A DNA stretch of 64,000 bases from Anadara kagoshimensis (GCA_021292105.1 CM037871.1:19960057-20024056), one strand, 5' to 3'; shown: positions 42,225 through 52,649, counted from the stretch's first letter. Numbers and translations are program-made. The notes: generated by a model from the letters alone, not told the origin.

Positions 42225-42960
42225 AAAAACAAACATACTAATCCATTTCCGAATCACAATCCAGAAGCAAAGTAAAAACTTTGGAACTGACAAGTTAGGT
42301 TAGACACGTGAACTTCCACCAGGGAAATGAGGCCGGGTGCTCCGGAAGGGTAAGCACCTCCTGTTTAGCTAGCTACACCCGCCACGTGTGTAATCAAAAT
42401 TGTGTGAAAGGAACATGGAACTACGAGACGTCAAATATATCCAAGGCAATCCTGTACACAGAGACATCAAACTTATCAACAATACTGTGATGACGGCCAT
42501 AAAACTTTTTGAGGGCCTTGATAAGCCTAGGCTTGCAATATCCCCGAGTCAACAATTTATTTGCAAGCAGCCTACTTCGTTGTACAAAGTCCCCGTAATG
42601 GGAACAAGCTCTACCATAGCGTATTAATTGGGAAACAAATACCCCATAAACAGGAGAAGCAGGTATATTGCTGCATAAAAAAGGAAAGTTGACAATAGAA
42701 AAATTGAAGTCATCACGTTTGTCATAAAGTTTCAAATGTAGCCTTTCCTGTGCGTCATAATTCAGGTATAAGTCTAAATATGAAGCAGAACTTGAGGAAT
42801 CAGTCGTGTCTTTTATTTCAAGCTCACTAGGATAGATGACATAAATAAGTTTTCTTCTTATTTTTGAAACACATCTCCGATTACTAAGTATTTAAAGCTT
42901 TACAAACTGCCAATTTATGAGGGTTATTTGGACTGTTGATGTTCCAACAAGTTCCTTAAG
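42225..42960 (-). mobile_element. Penelope-like retroelement fossil, RT C-terminus and 3' region
   Basis: On the minus strand KLYDKRDDFNFSIVNFPFLC, SNIPASPVYGVFVSQLIRYG and IKALKKFYGRHHSIVDKF match the conserved post-palm region of a widespread animal retroelement reverse transcriptase that I associate with Penelope-like elements. Upstream patches extend to about 42,900. The 3' region with CTTACCCTTCCGGAGCACCC and CTGGATTGTGATTCGG follows to 42,228. It is 5'-truncated and broken. It is the best-preserved copy in the window and so the youngest. Confidence 0.68.
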
Positions 42961-43261
42961 CTTTTTGAACCGTTTTAAGTATCCTGTTATTGTTCCAATT
43001 GTAGAAACTCTTGACTAGTTAAGAGCATACAAATTGAATGTTTTCCACCTTTGATTTGAAAAGATTGGAATCAAATTTTACGTTCGTGCCATTGAAAAAG
43101 TGTTGATTTGTCATTCTTATTCTTATTTGTATAATTTTTACTTAGTATTTGTAAAGCAAATGTAATCTATTATAGTCAAGAGTGTATGATCGACGTATCT
43201 CGACTGTAATTCTTTGGAAAAGTGTCATATGTTGCAGGTCAATACGAAATCGCAAAAAAGA

Positions 43262-43450
43262 AAAATATAGAGCAAACACGCCAGTACATTTTCAAATCAT
43301 AACCCCAAAAGCAAAGAAAAACTGAAAACTGGCAAATTAAGTTAAATACGTCAAACTTCCACTAGGGAAGTGGGGTCGGGTGCTCCGGAAGGATAAGATT
43401 CTATAGTCTTGCAAGCAATAGCCACACCTGGAACGTGTGGAATTCAATCT
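43262..43450 (-). mobile_element. Penelope-like fossil, 3' terminal fragment
   Basis: CATAACCCCAAAAGCAAAG, AACTTCCACTAGGGAAGTGG, GGGTGCTCCGGAAGGATAAG correspond to the 3' region at 42,225-42,400. Confidence 0.6.
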
Positions 43451-43654
43451 GAGAACGGAAAGAACTTATAACTATGGGACGTAAAATGCTTCCAGTATAA
43501 TTTTGGATACAGAAACGGCATACTTACATGTAACAACAATGTTATGATTACTTGTACTACTACCCACATAGAAATAATATGCATTTCACAAGAAGAATAG
43601 CGCATTAAAATTTTGAAATTTTACAGATTCTTCTTTCTTTATGTTTTATACTAG

Positions 43655-44000
43655 TGATGTATCGATATAAGTGAAACGACATAAAACATAATCTTACTCA
43701 CTATAACGCTTCTTTCTAAACACAAAATATGATGAATTATTTGGAACACTCATTGTTTAAATTAAAAATTAGATTCATATTATAAATAGGGGCCTAATTA
43801 AACTTGCATGTAAACATGTTATAAATGAGAGCATTGGAGCAGAGGCATAAAAATAATGACCTCGTATCAATATTCATTACGGCGCCAAGATTAAAACTGT
43901 GTATACGTACTCAATAAAACAATAAAAAGTTATTTTTTCTCAGCGCTTAACCAAATCTTAGTGCATTCTAATATATCATGAATACAAATTTGAATAGACT
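43655..44000. repeat. segmental tandem duplication, copy 1
   Basis: Begins GATGTATCGATATAAGTGAA and shares with copy 2 the blocks CGCTTCTTTCTAAA, GAGAGCATTG.AGCAG, ACCTCGTATCAATATTCATT and AATAAAACAATAAAAAGTTR. Confidence 0.8.
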
Positions 44001-44176
44001 TCAAAAAGACCGCGAGACTTCCTCTTAATTCTAGTATTCCCATAGAAAGATGGCCTAATATGTTGTTTCGCGAAAATGATACACCAACACATTGTAAACC
44101 TGGGAAAATAAGACACATTATGATTTTGGGGATTTTGTTGAACATCTTTTATTATTGGTTTAAATGTATTGTATCT

Positions 44177-44485
44177 AGTGATGTCCCGATATAAGTGAAA
44201 TATAATTTAGCTCAAGCTTATTCGCTTTAACACTTCTTTCTAAAGACAATTTTTTATAATTATATATTTATAAAGGGGTTTGCTTAAGCTAACATTGATT
44301 TAAACATGTCTATGAGAGCATTGAAGCAGGGTCATAAAACAACGACCTCGTATCAATATTCATTTACGCGCCAAGATTAAAAGTGTTAAATCGATAAAAC
44401 AATAAAAAGTTGTTTTTTTTCTTAGCGCTTAACAAAAACCTAAGTGCAATCTCATACATCAAACGGACAAATTTGAGTAACTCGA
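44177..44485. repeat. segmental tandem duplication, copy 2
   Basis: Direct repeat of 43655-44000, offset about 510-520 bp, with small indels. The SINE-like start GATATAAGTGAAA is in both copies. Neither copy codes. Confidence 0.8.
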
Positions 44486-44559
44486 AGTGCACGCAAGGTA
44501 TCATTACATCATCAAGAAATTCGAGAAAATATTGATAAAAAGAATTTTATCTTATAACT

Positions 44560-44710
44560 TTCTGACATGTCATTTTCTCTATTCAGACTTAGATCATGTC
44601 AGCTTCTATATTCCGACTCGCATGTACATTTCAGTTTCTCGTTACATATCATGTCAATTTCTCTTCCGATTTACACATGTCAATTTCTTTATACCGACTT
44701 ACATGTGACA
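44560..44710. repeat. minisatellite, about 30-bp unit
   Basis: Five degenerate copies of ACATGTCAATTTCTCTTTTCCGACTT-type sequence (CATGTCA(A/T)TTTCT, CGACTT). Open frames across it are by-products. Confidence 0.7.
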
Positions 44711-45550
44711 GATGAAAAAAGTGTGTTTCCAGATCTATATTATAAGCGTATATTAAAACCTTTATTGCAGTAAACCTATCCTTTCAAATTAAATGATTGA
44801 TACTAATTTAACACCATCCCGAACTTATTATCCTAAATGATGACACACTTTTTCGCTTGGAGATTTAATCAGTGCTAACTATTGAAAAATTACACAAGGA
44901 GGGGATCGACAAAAGAGTCGAGTTAATGCTTCAAATATGGATGAAAAGAAACAACTCAATCCCATATATGTGTAAATTTACTCAATATATATACACGGAA
45001 ACCAATCTTCTAGTTTTATATTAAATTTCAATGTGTTATTCGCATGCAGTAATTGACCAGTGTAGATTATCAGATGTATGTATATCGTAGTTTTGATATT
45101 GTCAGAGTAACAAGTACAAGTTTCATCCGACATTTAACATACAAATCCCATTTTGACAGTTTGCTTAAGATACAATAGATCAGATAGGTGAAGTATCTGT
45201 GAATCACCAATGGAATAAAAATTGCGATGCAATCACTCGGTTTTATGTTAGCTAGAATCTCTTCCATACAGCAATGATCACCGAGGCGAAATAACGTTTG
45301 CAATCGAAGGCGGTCTAATTGCAGACGACAGGAATTCAGTGTGTTGAATGATAGCATATAGAGGAGATCTAAGGATATTGAATAAAAGTATGGACTGTGA
45401 ACATTGATTTTTTAAAATATAATGTGTGAAGCATATATTAGGTTTTCAATAATCATCTATTTTACGTGTTGAGGAACATGTGACGTAACCAAGTTTTGAA
45501 ATAACTAAACGAAAACTGGATAAATTAAGAAATAGTTTAGAAAAGACAAT
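44710..45550. other. 5' flank of the signal-peptide exon, nothing supported
   Basis: No promoter motif can be assigned with confidence; a minus-strand 95-codon frame (45070-45357) has no recognisable domain. Confidence 0.3.
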
Positions 45551-45623
45551 ATGACTACAGTACAATGTGATTTGGCAATTTTATTCCTTCTTCTGAAGAT
45601 AATCCTGATATACGGAAATTCGG
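45551..45623 (+). CDS. putative first coding exon with signal peptide
   Basis: ATG at 45551 opens MTTVQCDLAILFLLLKIILI followed by YGNS, then a consensus donor CGG|GTAAGTG at phase 1 (73 nt). The short polar start, 12-13 residue hydrophobic core and small residues at the end are a textbook secretory signal peptide, often encoded by a first exon in secreted peptides. Downstream exons are not identified. The duplicated segments at 53,385 and 53,790 can be entered with a matching phase but are weak. A chance frame is possible. Confidence 0.45.
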
Positions 45624-46090
45624 GTAAGTGTTAATGATAAATTTAGTTATATACGCTTTTTAATTTAAATCAAACGTGTACAGATGCATAGTGACTTCAT
45701 TATACCATTTTCAAAGATGATAAAGTATTTATACAAAGGAATTCGGGCAACGGTTAATGATTTGTTTATATACGCTTTTTATTTTATTAATCAAATGTGT
45801 ACAAAATGCATATTGGTTGCCATTTTAATTACACTAAAATTCGAGTGTTTATGTTTTTATTTAATGAAACGTGTACAAATGCATATTGGTTTCGGTTATT
45901 ATTATAATACCACAAAAACTTCGGGTAAGTGTTTGTTTTTATTGAAAGAAACCTGTCATTTTTATTTTATGATAATGTAATACACGTAGATACATATAAC
46001 AGTTCATGATTCAGTGTATCTTTGTTTACTTTTTCATTCAAACCAATATGTACAAAATGCATATCGGTTTCGTTTAATTATTTTCCATTA
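45612..46090 (+). repeat. degenerate tandem repeat that duplicates the splice donor
   Basis: The unit is TTCGGGTAAGTGTTAATGAT ... TTATATACGCTTTTTATTT ... CAAACGTGTACAAATGCATA + TTGGTTTCG, about 100-125 bp. Four copies start near 45618, 45741, 45838 and 45920. The copies at 45618 and 45920 keep GGGTAAGTG exactly. Confidence 0.7.
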
Positions 46091-46099
46091 TGATAATGC

Positions 46100-46725
46100 A
46101 TATGTAACCATTTGCAGCTCTGGGGAATGAAACAAAACCAATATTGATGATTTTAGTTAATTTGATACTTTTCACCTATTTAAAAATATGGTTCCCGTAA
46201 CACAATGTATTTACCAATATTTTGAAATAGAAATATTAGCGATGGAACGATTATAATATATCAATTTTCTCCCAATTCATATTTTTATGTAATATTTGCT
46301 TTTTTTATTATTTTATTAATTTGCCATTCAATGGTGTAGTTTTACAAATCGCTTTGGTAAGCGATATGTGGTCATATAATGTATTACACATATTACATGC
46401 ATTCAAACCACATTGTGTACACATATACTTGTATATACATTGAGTTAATTTTGTAAAATTATTGTAAATGAGAATTTCGCATGCATTTTAGCAATCAACA
46501 TAAAAAATGACGTGATAAAGATTTAAAGTAAATGAGGGCTAAATTTTGTTTATTGTTATCAATTGACTGTTCAAATACTAAGAGGGCCTATGGAACATTT
46601 AAATGTTACGTTTCAATAATAATGAATTGCTGATGACTATTAGCAGGGTATAACTTTATATAATTATGCATATGATGATCAAAATCGTCAAACCGAGCGG
46701 AAGGAGAGTGGTTAAGGTATATAAC
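46100..46725. other. intergenic or intronic, nothing supported
   Basis: AT-rich, no recognised family. Confidence 0.3.
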
Positions 46726-46727
46726 TT

Positions 46728-46972
46728 CAGAACAGGCTTGTCGAAAGTTTAACACTCGGCTTACAAAGAGGGAGTCGAAGCTATTCTGCCAAATGGCTTA
46801 GTTATTGATAGCTACAGTAGCGACCCAGCAGCTAACTAGAGATGTATACAAGTACAGCACTGTCGAAAAGCGAACGAAATATACAAAATAGATAAAGACG
46901 GGCTAATAAGAGATGCCTTTTTGGCAGTAATTCGTTACTTTAGTGTTAAACTTTCGACAGGTCTGTACTGTA
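46728..46972. mobile_element. MITE, GTACAGACCTGTCG family
   Basis: CAGAACAGGCTTGTCGAAAG + TTTAACACTC and TAGTGTTAAACTTTCGACAGG + TCTGTACTG ends. The centre contains an extra TACAGCACTGTCGAAAAGCG block, so two related ends lie inside. Confidence 0.78.
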
Positions 46973-46974
46973 AC

Positions 46975-47950
46975 TGAAGGGTCTGTATTCCGTCACATTA
47001 TACTGTTAATATATTGGTACAATATATACAGTATTGAATATAAGAGATAAAGTTTCTGATATATAACAGATGCGTCAAGAGCCTCAAAACAATATAATAT
47101 TTATCATGAAATCGGAAATTATAATTAAAAACAGACACAGATGCCTCTAATGTCGTTTATTAAACGGATAAATTCGTTTCACATATTCAATTTGCAGTAA
47201 TTATATGAATCAAGTACATGTGTACTTCACAAGTATCACGTATATACATGAACTTCAGAATTTGATTCCCGAGGAAAAATGCTTTATAATAAATTAACAC
47301 GGAATTCACCGATTTTTGACGCCTGATTTAATGTATGTAAACTTTTAATGGAAAAAGTAGAAACTGGATTCATCACCACTAATTATTTGGTAAAATTTAT
47401 GGCGTTATAAGGGAAAATGGTGAATAATCGAGGAGGGCTTAAAAGAAATGGTGTTGCGATCAGAAAGGTAGCTAAATTGTTGAGTTACATTATAATGAGG
47501 CTTGACTGTACATGTAATTGTTTTGCTATGAATGACTGGCATATATAAATATTTTACGTTGGATGTGTCGGTTTGTACCAATCGTTTAACAATCTGCTAT
47601 ATTACTTTGATTGAGTTTTTTTTAAATATTAGTTTTTAAAATTTTGTCGGATATTAGAATTATACCGAAAAAATGAAACCGAACAAAAGGAAAATAATAA
47701 CAAAAAAAACTTCATATGAATAATTGATATCTGAATCCAATAATTGTAAAAGTTCAAATACCAAAAAACAACAAAACACTATCGATTTAAAAAAAGAAAC
47801 TGGACACTTTTCGATTTTTAAATTAAAAACTGAGTTGAATAATGGGGAGGTTTTAATATTCCTCTTGTATTTTTATTTTTAGCTTAATTATTTCTTCTTC
47901 TTCTTCTTCTTATTATTTTTTATTACTTTTAAATTCTTATTTTAAACATG
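46975..47950. other. intergenic, nothing supported
   Basis: AT-rich with A- and T-runs and a TTC run at about 47,893. No element was recognised. Confidence 0.3.
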
Positions 47951-47954
47951 ACTG

Positions 47955-47993
47955 ATGTAGTTAGCTATACCCTTACCCTTCCAGAGCACTCGA

Positions 47994-48080
<87 letters not shown>

Positions 48081-48195
48081 AATTTCGAAATTCACGTGTT
48101 TCACTTAATTTGAATGTTTTCAAAGTTTCTGCTTTGGTTTTGGGATTGTAGTTTGGACATTGTCCAATATGTTTGTGTTGTGTGGTTTAAGTTAA
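47955..48195 (+). mobile_element. Penelope-like fossil 3' region split by a microsatellite
   Basis: TAGCTATACCCTTACCCTTCC + AGAGCACTC on the left and TTTCTGCTTTGGTTTTGGGATTG + GTTTGGACATTG on the right are consecutive in other copies. A (TA)n(GA)n tract of about 80 bp lies between them. Confidence 0.6.
47998..48079 (+). repeat. (TA)n(GA)n microsatellite
   Basis: About 22 TA units followed by about 18 GA units. Confidence 0.95.
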
Positions 48196-48354
48196 CATAT
48201 AACAAAACATACCTGGACGTTGCCATTGAAGATGATTGTCATGACGGAATACTGAATAAAATTTAAAACGTAACCTGAAAAATTAAGGTTCCGTACATTC
48301 GACAATTTTGGCAGACTGTTTAAACAGAAATGTTGAAAAGGCATGCACATACTA

Positions 48355-48560
48355 AAAAAATCAACCAGAATTCATGTTTAAACCACAATCCGTAAAAGAA
48401 AGTAAACATTTTAAAACATACAAATTAAGCTGTCATGTGCTGTTTTTGAATGCATTATTTTAATAGAAATTCAAAAACAGCACATGACAAAGCTGAACAC
48501 ATGAACTGTCGGCAGAAAGTGAAATCTTGATTTTCGGACGTGTAAGCACTTACCTATAAC
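48355..48560 (-). mobile_element. Penelope-like fossil 3' region carrying a 59-bp insertion
   Basis: ACCACAATCCGTAAAAGAAAG, CAAATTAAGC and GAACACATGAACT correspond to the family 3' region (compare 42,255-42,310). The 59-bp foldback element is inserted within it. Confidence 0.55.
48431..48489. mobile_element. 59-bp foldback micro-element, copy 2
   Basis: TGTCATGTGCTGTTTTTGAAT and its exact inverse ATTCAAAAACAGCACATGACA (21-bp perfect). AAGC flanks both sides (48427-48430 and 48490-48493). Uninterrupted relatives of the host repeat show the empty site. It has the same 59-bp length as the copy at 41969. Confidence 0.85.
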
Positions 48561-49180
48561 AAAAAAGATTCAAATTTCGCACGAAAAGCATCGTCTTCAA
48601 ATTGCACATTTGAATGACCTTGATTAGAGTTGAAGGTCATTTGTCCTCCATCTTGTAGTAAGTTTCGTTATGTTCATACATATGTATGTCTAGTTTTCAC
48701 TTCGTCTACCTCTTTACTCTTTTAATATTTAATAAAAATGTCCCACCACCGTGAACGACAATGATAGCGAGCACGCCTGCCATATAACGCCTTTGGCAAG
48801 ATGATAAATCAAGATTACATTGAATGGTAAAATCCTATACTTGAACAACACATAAAAGATCTATAACAGTCTATCAAAAGAGAGAGATTAGAACATATAA
48901 TATTTCTCTGTTTAATTTGTTTATGTTTTGTTTATAGAAAGCAAAAACATCCATACATCGATATTATAATGTAAAACATCTGTGCTTTAAACAATATCTA
49001 AAATCTATCTGACTGGGATGAATTTCATGGAACAGATAATATATTTCATATTTCTTTTTATCTAACATTAGACTAGTTTTTCTGTCTGTATTTGAAGAAA
49101 TACAAGTTTTATCAAACACGCGTGATACAGAATCTTTTATCACATATCCATTTAATCTTACTATAGCAATACACTGTTTT
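48560..49180. other. left flank of the palindrome cluster, degenerate repeat
   Basis: The segment around 48,990-49,080 (AAATCTATCTGACTGGGATG, GAACAGATAATATATTTCAT) resembles the repeat at 50,300-50,950. A 129-codon minus-strand frame spans 48964-49353 without recognisable domains. Confidence 0.35.
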
Positions 49181-49189
49181 TTCCAGCTA

Positions 49190-49380
49190 TGTGATATTGA
49201 AGTCTGTATCACACGCGTGTGTGATACAACATTACGTATCACCATAGTAGCCGGAACTCCTTTTAGGGGAATTCCCTTTTCCGACAACAATAATATGACG
49301 TCATTATGTGATACGTAATGACAAAAATAATATGACGTCAATATGTGATACATACGTCATGTTAAGTTGGGAGAATTTAC
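49190..49380. repeat. GTGATAC-rich palindromic segment with two CRE palindromes
   Basis: TGTATCACACGCGTGTGTGATACA (near 49,208-49,228; nearly perfect palindrome) is followed by a 37-bp imperfect tandem duplication. Each copy holds TGACGTCA (49296-49303, 49333-49340) and TATGTGATAC. Confidence 0.65.
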
Positions 49381-49656
49381 TCGAGTTGGGAGAATCGCGG
49401 ACGATGTTAAATAATTTTGTAAAATCAATGTTGGTTTTTTATTTTTTCCCAGTGTTTACGATGGTATTAGTAAAATGTTAACCAATGATGCGTAAACGAA
49501 GAGTTATCTGTTGTTTTTAATTACTTCTTAAGCAGTTTTTCCAGGCAGGTATCAGATTTTTCGAATCAGATCAAAAATCAATATGAAATACTGAGTTGAT
49601 TGTGAATCCTTTGACAGATTAAGCCAAAAAAAGCTTTTCATTTAGTTTGGTAGGGT

Positions 49657-49847
49657 ATGTGATAAATACAAAACCACACATAAGTGGTTTTCTGACGTAG
49701 CTTGATCGCACTCATTTATTGTGCGAACGCATACATTACACTCGTGCGCAGAGCGCACTCGTGTATTGTATCCGTCCGCACAATAAACTCGTGCGATCAG
49801 CTACGTCAGAAAACCACAAATGAGTGGTTTTGCGTATGTATCACCTG
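49657..49847. mobile_element. foldback element 1 with same-strand CTCG motifs
   Basis: Left TGTGATAAATACAAAACCAC ... TTTTCTGACGTAGCTTGATCG and the right-hand inverse CGATCAGCTACGTCAGAAAA ... GTATGTATCAC form a roughly 190-bp hairpin. Each outer arm has its own small hairpin (AAACCAC...GTGGTTT). The centre is CACTCGTG-CGCAGAGCG-CACTCGTG (49739-49763), a direct repeat inside the palindrome. Confidence 0.8.
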
Positions 49848-49849
49848 AG

Positions 49850-49950
49850 TGTGGTGATACAACATTGGCGGTAAAGTACACGTGCACTTCTCATTGTGAC
49901 GTCATTTGGGAATCTCCGATTTGTCAAATGTAAACAATGACGTCATTACT
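49850..49950. repeat. segment with two further CRE palindromes
   Basis: GTGATACAACATTGGCGG echoes GTGATACAACATTACG at about 49,221. TGACGTCA occurs at 49897-49904 and 49938-49945. Confidence 0.55.
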
Positions 49951-50070
49951 ACAAAATATGCCATAACATAGTTCAGTGGTTTTCTGTGGTGAAATGTATT
50001 TTTTTCACATAAAGTATTAGGTTTTTTATTATTTTAATGACCTAATAGGAAATGTTAGATAAAAATATCA

Positions 50071-50222
50071 TATACACAGTGTGTATGTACAACCCTTCGT
50101 ATCAGGTCTCGTCCTTTTTTCGTACCTGTATCACTACTCGTCGCGCAAGCGCGACTCGTAGTGATACGGCTACGAAAAAAGGACTCGACCTGATACTGAG
50201 GGTTGTACATACACATTGTATG
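50071..50222. mobile_element. foldback element 2 with same-strand CTCG motifs
   Basis: Left GTGTATGTACAACCCTTCGT + ATCAGGTCTCGTCC and the right-hand inverse GGACTCGACCTGATACTGAG + GGTTGTACATACAC enclose a centre ACTCGT-CGCGCAAGCGCG-ACTCGT (about 50135-50158). The plan is the same as 49657-49847 with different arm sequence. Open frames on both strands mirror each other and are by-products. Confidence 0.82.
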
Positions 50223-50294
50223 TCTCTGCACAGTTTTCAATGGAAAACCAAAATGAATGCTAATATCATTTTACTGAAAAGTAAAAGAAATATA

Positions 50295-51000
50295 TATTTC
50301 GAATAACACCTTAAGAGAAGAGATCTATCAGAGATTGATCGAACTCACAAAATGAAATGATCTATCGGAGAGGGATCGACCTCATAAAATAAAAATATCT
50401 ATCGGAGAGGGGTCTATATACAATAATCCTCATTGAACAGAAATATATTTCACAAACGGTTGTCGATAAAAAAACAAAACAAGCTTATATCAACATTGCA
50501 TGTATACTGCAGAGTAAAAATGTATGCTTCGAACGAGACCTAAAACTCTATCGGAGTGGGATGGATATTATAGAACAGAAAATATGTATTTCTTCTTTTC
50601 CTTTTTACGCGGTTTTCGTTAAAAAATAAATGCGTATATCAACATTATAACATCTTATTAAAAGTTTTATATACTAAGGTGCGAACAGCACCTAAGAAGT
50701 CTATCGGAAAGAGATGGATCTCATAGACCAGGAAATCTTTTTCACAACATTCATCTTTGCACGGTTGTTGGTTAAAAATGTTAGATCAACATCATTATTG
50801 ATCAGTAAAAATATCTTACGCCTAAAAAGAAGAAATATATTTCGGAGAGGAATCCAAGCTCTCGGAACAAAAAAATCTATTAACGAAGGGGAGATCTCAC
50901 AAAAAAGAGAATATATTTCATAAACATTCATCTTTATTCGGTTGTCGATAGCAAAATAAAAAATCAACAACGCCATCTCACAAATAGATTCATATTCGTG
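50295..51000. repeat. degenerate tandem repeat, CTATCGGAGAGGGAT family
   Basis: Blocks CTATCGGAGAGGGATCGA, CATAAAATAAAAAT or GAACAGAAATATATTTCA, CAAACGGTTGTCGATA and ATATCAACATT recur at about 50,317, 50,381, 50,400, 50,550 and 50,700 and near 50,830-50,960. The period is about 150 bp with deletions. Confidence 0.6.
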
Positions 51001-51029
51001 TAATATATAGATCATTAATTAAAGATTGT

Positions 51030-51400
51030 CATATTTCATCTTGGTTTCCATTAGCATCATAGACAGTTACAGATTTCTATTAGTTCATATGTCAGAACTA
51101 ATTCTTAGTTAGCCACATGATGTAAAGACTCTGATAACATAATGTATTGTAATCTGGCGATTGATTCCTATGAAGGATTTTCTATGTCGATATTGGGATA
51201 TATTTGTTCCAATTATGTGATATAAAGGAATATAATATGATTTATTCCTTTATTTGGTGCTATACAGAGGTATCCTTGACACATCCCACAAATTCATCAG
51301 GTGTTACAGACGTTTTTGTAGAAGTAGTTTTGATAAATAAAAACTTTGAAATTGTCGCCTTTTTAAACACCACAATAACTTCCTACTGACATAATATGCC
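51030..51400. repeat. direct duplication, copy 1
   Basis: ATCATAGACAGTTACAGATTTC, TTAGTTAGCCACATGATG, CTGGCGATTGATTCCTATGA, CTTTATTTGGTGCTATA and CTTGACACATCCCACA-ATTC recur in order at 51,805-52,200. Confidence 0.85.
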
Positions 51401-51559
51401 TAGAAAAACAGGAAATATATTACACAGTTACAATTGAGTTATAAATCATACGTCCTGGTTCGGGACCTAGAGAAATAGAGAAATAAAACATGGAAGTTAT
51501 TGCATTTGTCTTACAATAAATCCTTACATGATGTATCTAAAGAAACACAAGTGAAAAAT

Positions 51560-51800
51560 TTAGTTATATACTAGAGATTCGATGCCAGGTTAAAAACAAG
51601 ATTGTACAAAAAGATTTATACCAGAAATTCAGATTCAGGACAAGTCAATGCAAAAACTTGATGCTAGTAAAGTTACAATTGCTAATAAACCGCGCTTTAG
51701 ACAGACAAATATATTACCGATTTTTAAAAAAGATTAGACAAAGTTAAAAAATAAACTGTAAAAACTGAGCAGTAAGTTCATAATCAAGCAAAACTAAAAT
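51560..51800. repeat. degenerate short repeat with TTATACCAGAAA
   Basis: TTGTACAAAAAGATTTATACC + AGAAATTC and related blocks (GGACAAGTCAATGCAAAAA) recur here and at 52,395-52,625, with a unit of about 50-60 bp. Confidence 0.5.
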
Positions 51801-51804
51801 ATAC

Positions 51805-52205
51805 CATCAGCATCATAGACAGTTACAAATTTCTATTAGTTCATATGTCAGGACTATTTCTTAGTTAGCCACATGATCATGATGTAAAGACTCCAATACC
51901 ATAATGTATTATATCCTGGCGATTGATTCCTGTGAAAAAAAATCTATGTCAATATCGGGGTATAATTGTTCCCATCATGTGATATATACTATAAATAAAG
52001 GGATATTATTTAATTTTATTCCTTTATTTGGTGCTATAAAGAGATCAGCCTGTATATCCTTGACACATCCCACACATTCATCGGTGGATGACTGACGAAA
52101 TACATGACCTTTTAGTAAGAAATTTGTTAGATAAATAAAATCTTGGGAATTATCGCCTTTTGGAAAACCACAATAAATCATGACATTAGGTACCAAAGGA
52201 ACACG
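51805..52205. repeat. direct duplication, copy 2
   Basis: Second copy of 51030-51400, about 770 bp downstream in the same orientation, with small insertions. The two copies are roughly 80-85% alike by eye. Confidence 0.85.
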
Positions 52206-52394
52206 ATTTGTTAATACATGTGAGTATTAAAAAATAAATAAGAAGCCCTGGTTCGAGACAAGACCAGACGTTTTAGCCAGAAAGAAAATTGTTGGACATA
52301 TAAAAACCTTTGACTTTCACATACATACTGATGTATTCAGATAGAGAGAGACACGATCTGCAAAAACAAATAAGTGAAAACTAAGTCATATATA

Positions 52395-52640
52395 TACCGG
52401 TACTAGAAAGCATTGCTTAGGATAAGCCGATACAAAAGCTTTATACCAGAAACCTCGTTTGGGAAAATGCTGTTAAAAGCTTCACACTTGGTTCATAACA
52501 TTACTGTAGAAAGAGCTTTATACCATAAATCATAACACCAAGTCAATGTTGTACACACACCCAAAGCTATACAAGAAGCCTGGTCAATGAAACGACTGTA
52601 CAAAAAGTGTCATACCAGAAGATCGAGGTTATGACAAAAC
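52395..52640. repeat. degenerate short repeat with TTATACCAGAAA (second block)
   Basis: GCTTTATACCAGAAACCTCG, GCTTTATACCATAAATCATAA, GTGTCATACCAGAAGATCG at 50-100 bp spacing. Confidence 0.5.
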
Positions 52641-52649
52641 CGTTCCAAA

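Noticed and set aside
44487-44773. Overlapping plus-strand frames of 68-73 codons
   Set aside because: They are translations of a 30-bp minisatellite.
45684-45980. 98-codon plus-strand frame after the signal-peptide exon
   Set aside because: It spans the degenerate tandem repeat following 45,623, and its peptide repeats with the DNA unit.
48964-49353. 129-codon minus-strand open frame
   Set aside because: It is the longest open frame in the window, but it spans palindromic GTGATAC repeats and a degenerate tandem repeat, has no recognisable domain, and its C-terminal string recurs in the neighbouring repeat.
50052-50306. Opposed open frames on both strands with similar peptides
   Set aside because: Both strands of a foldback element read alike; they are by-products of the palindrome.
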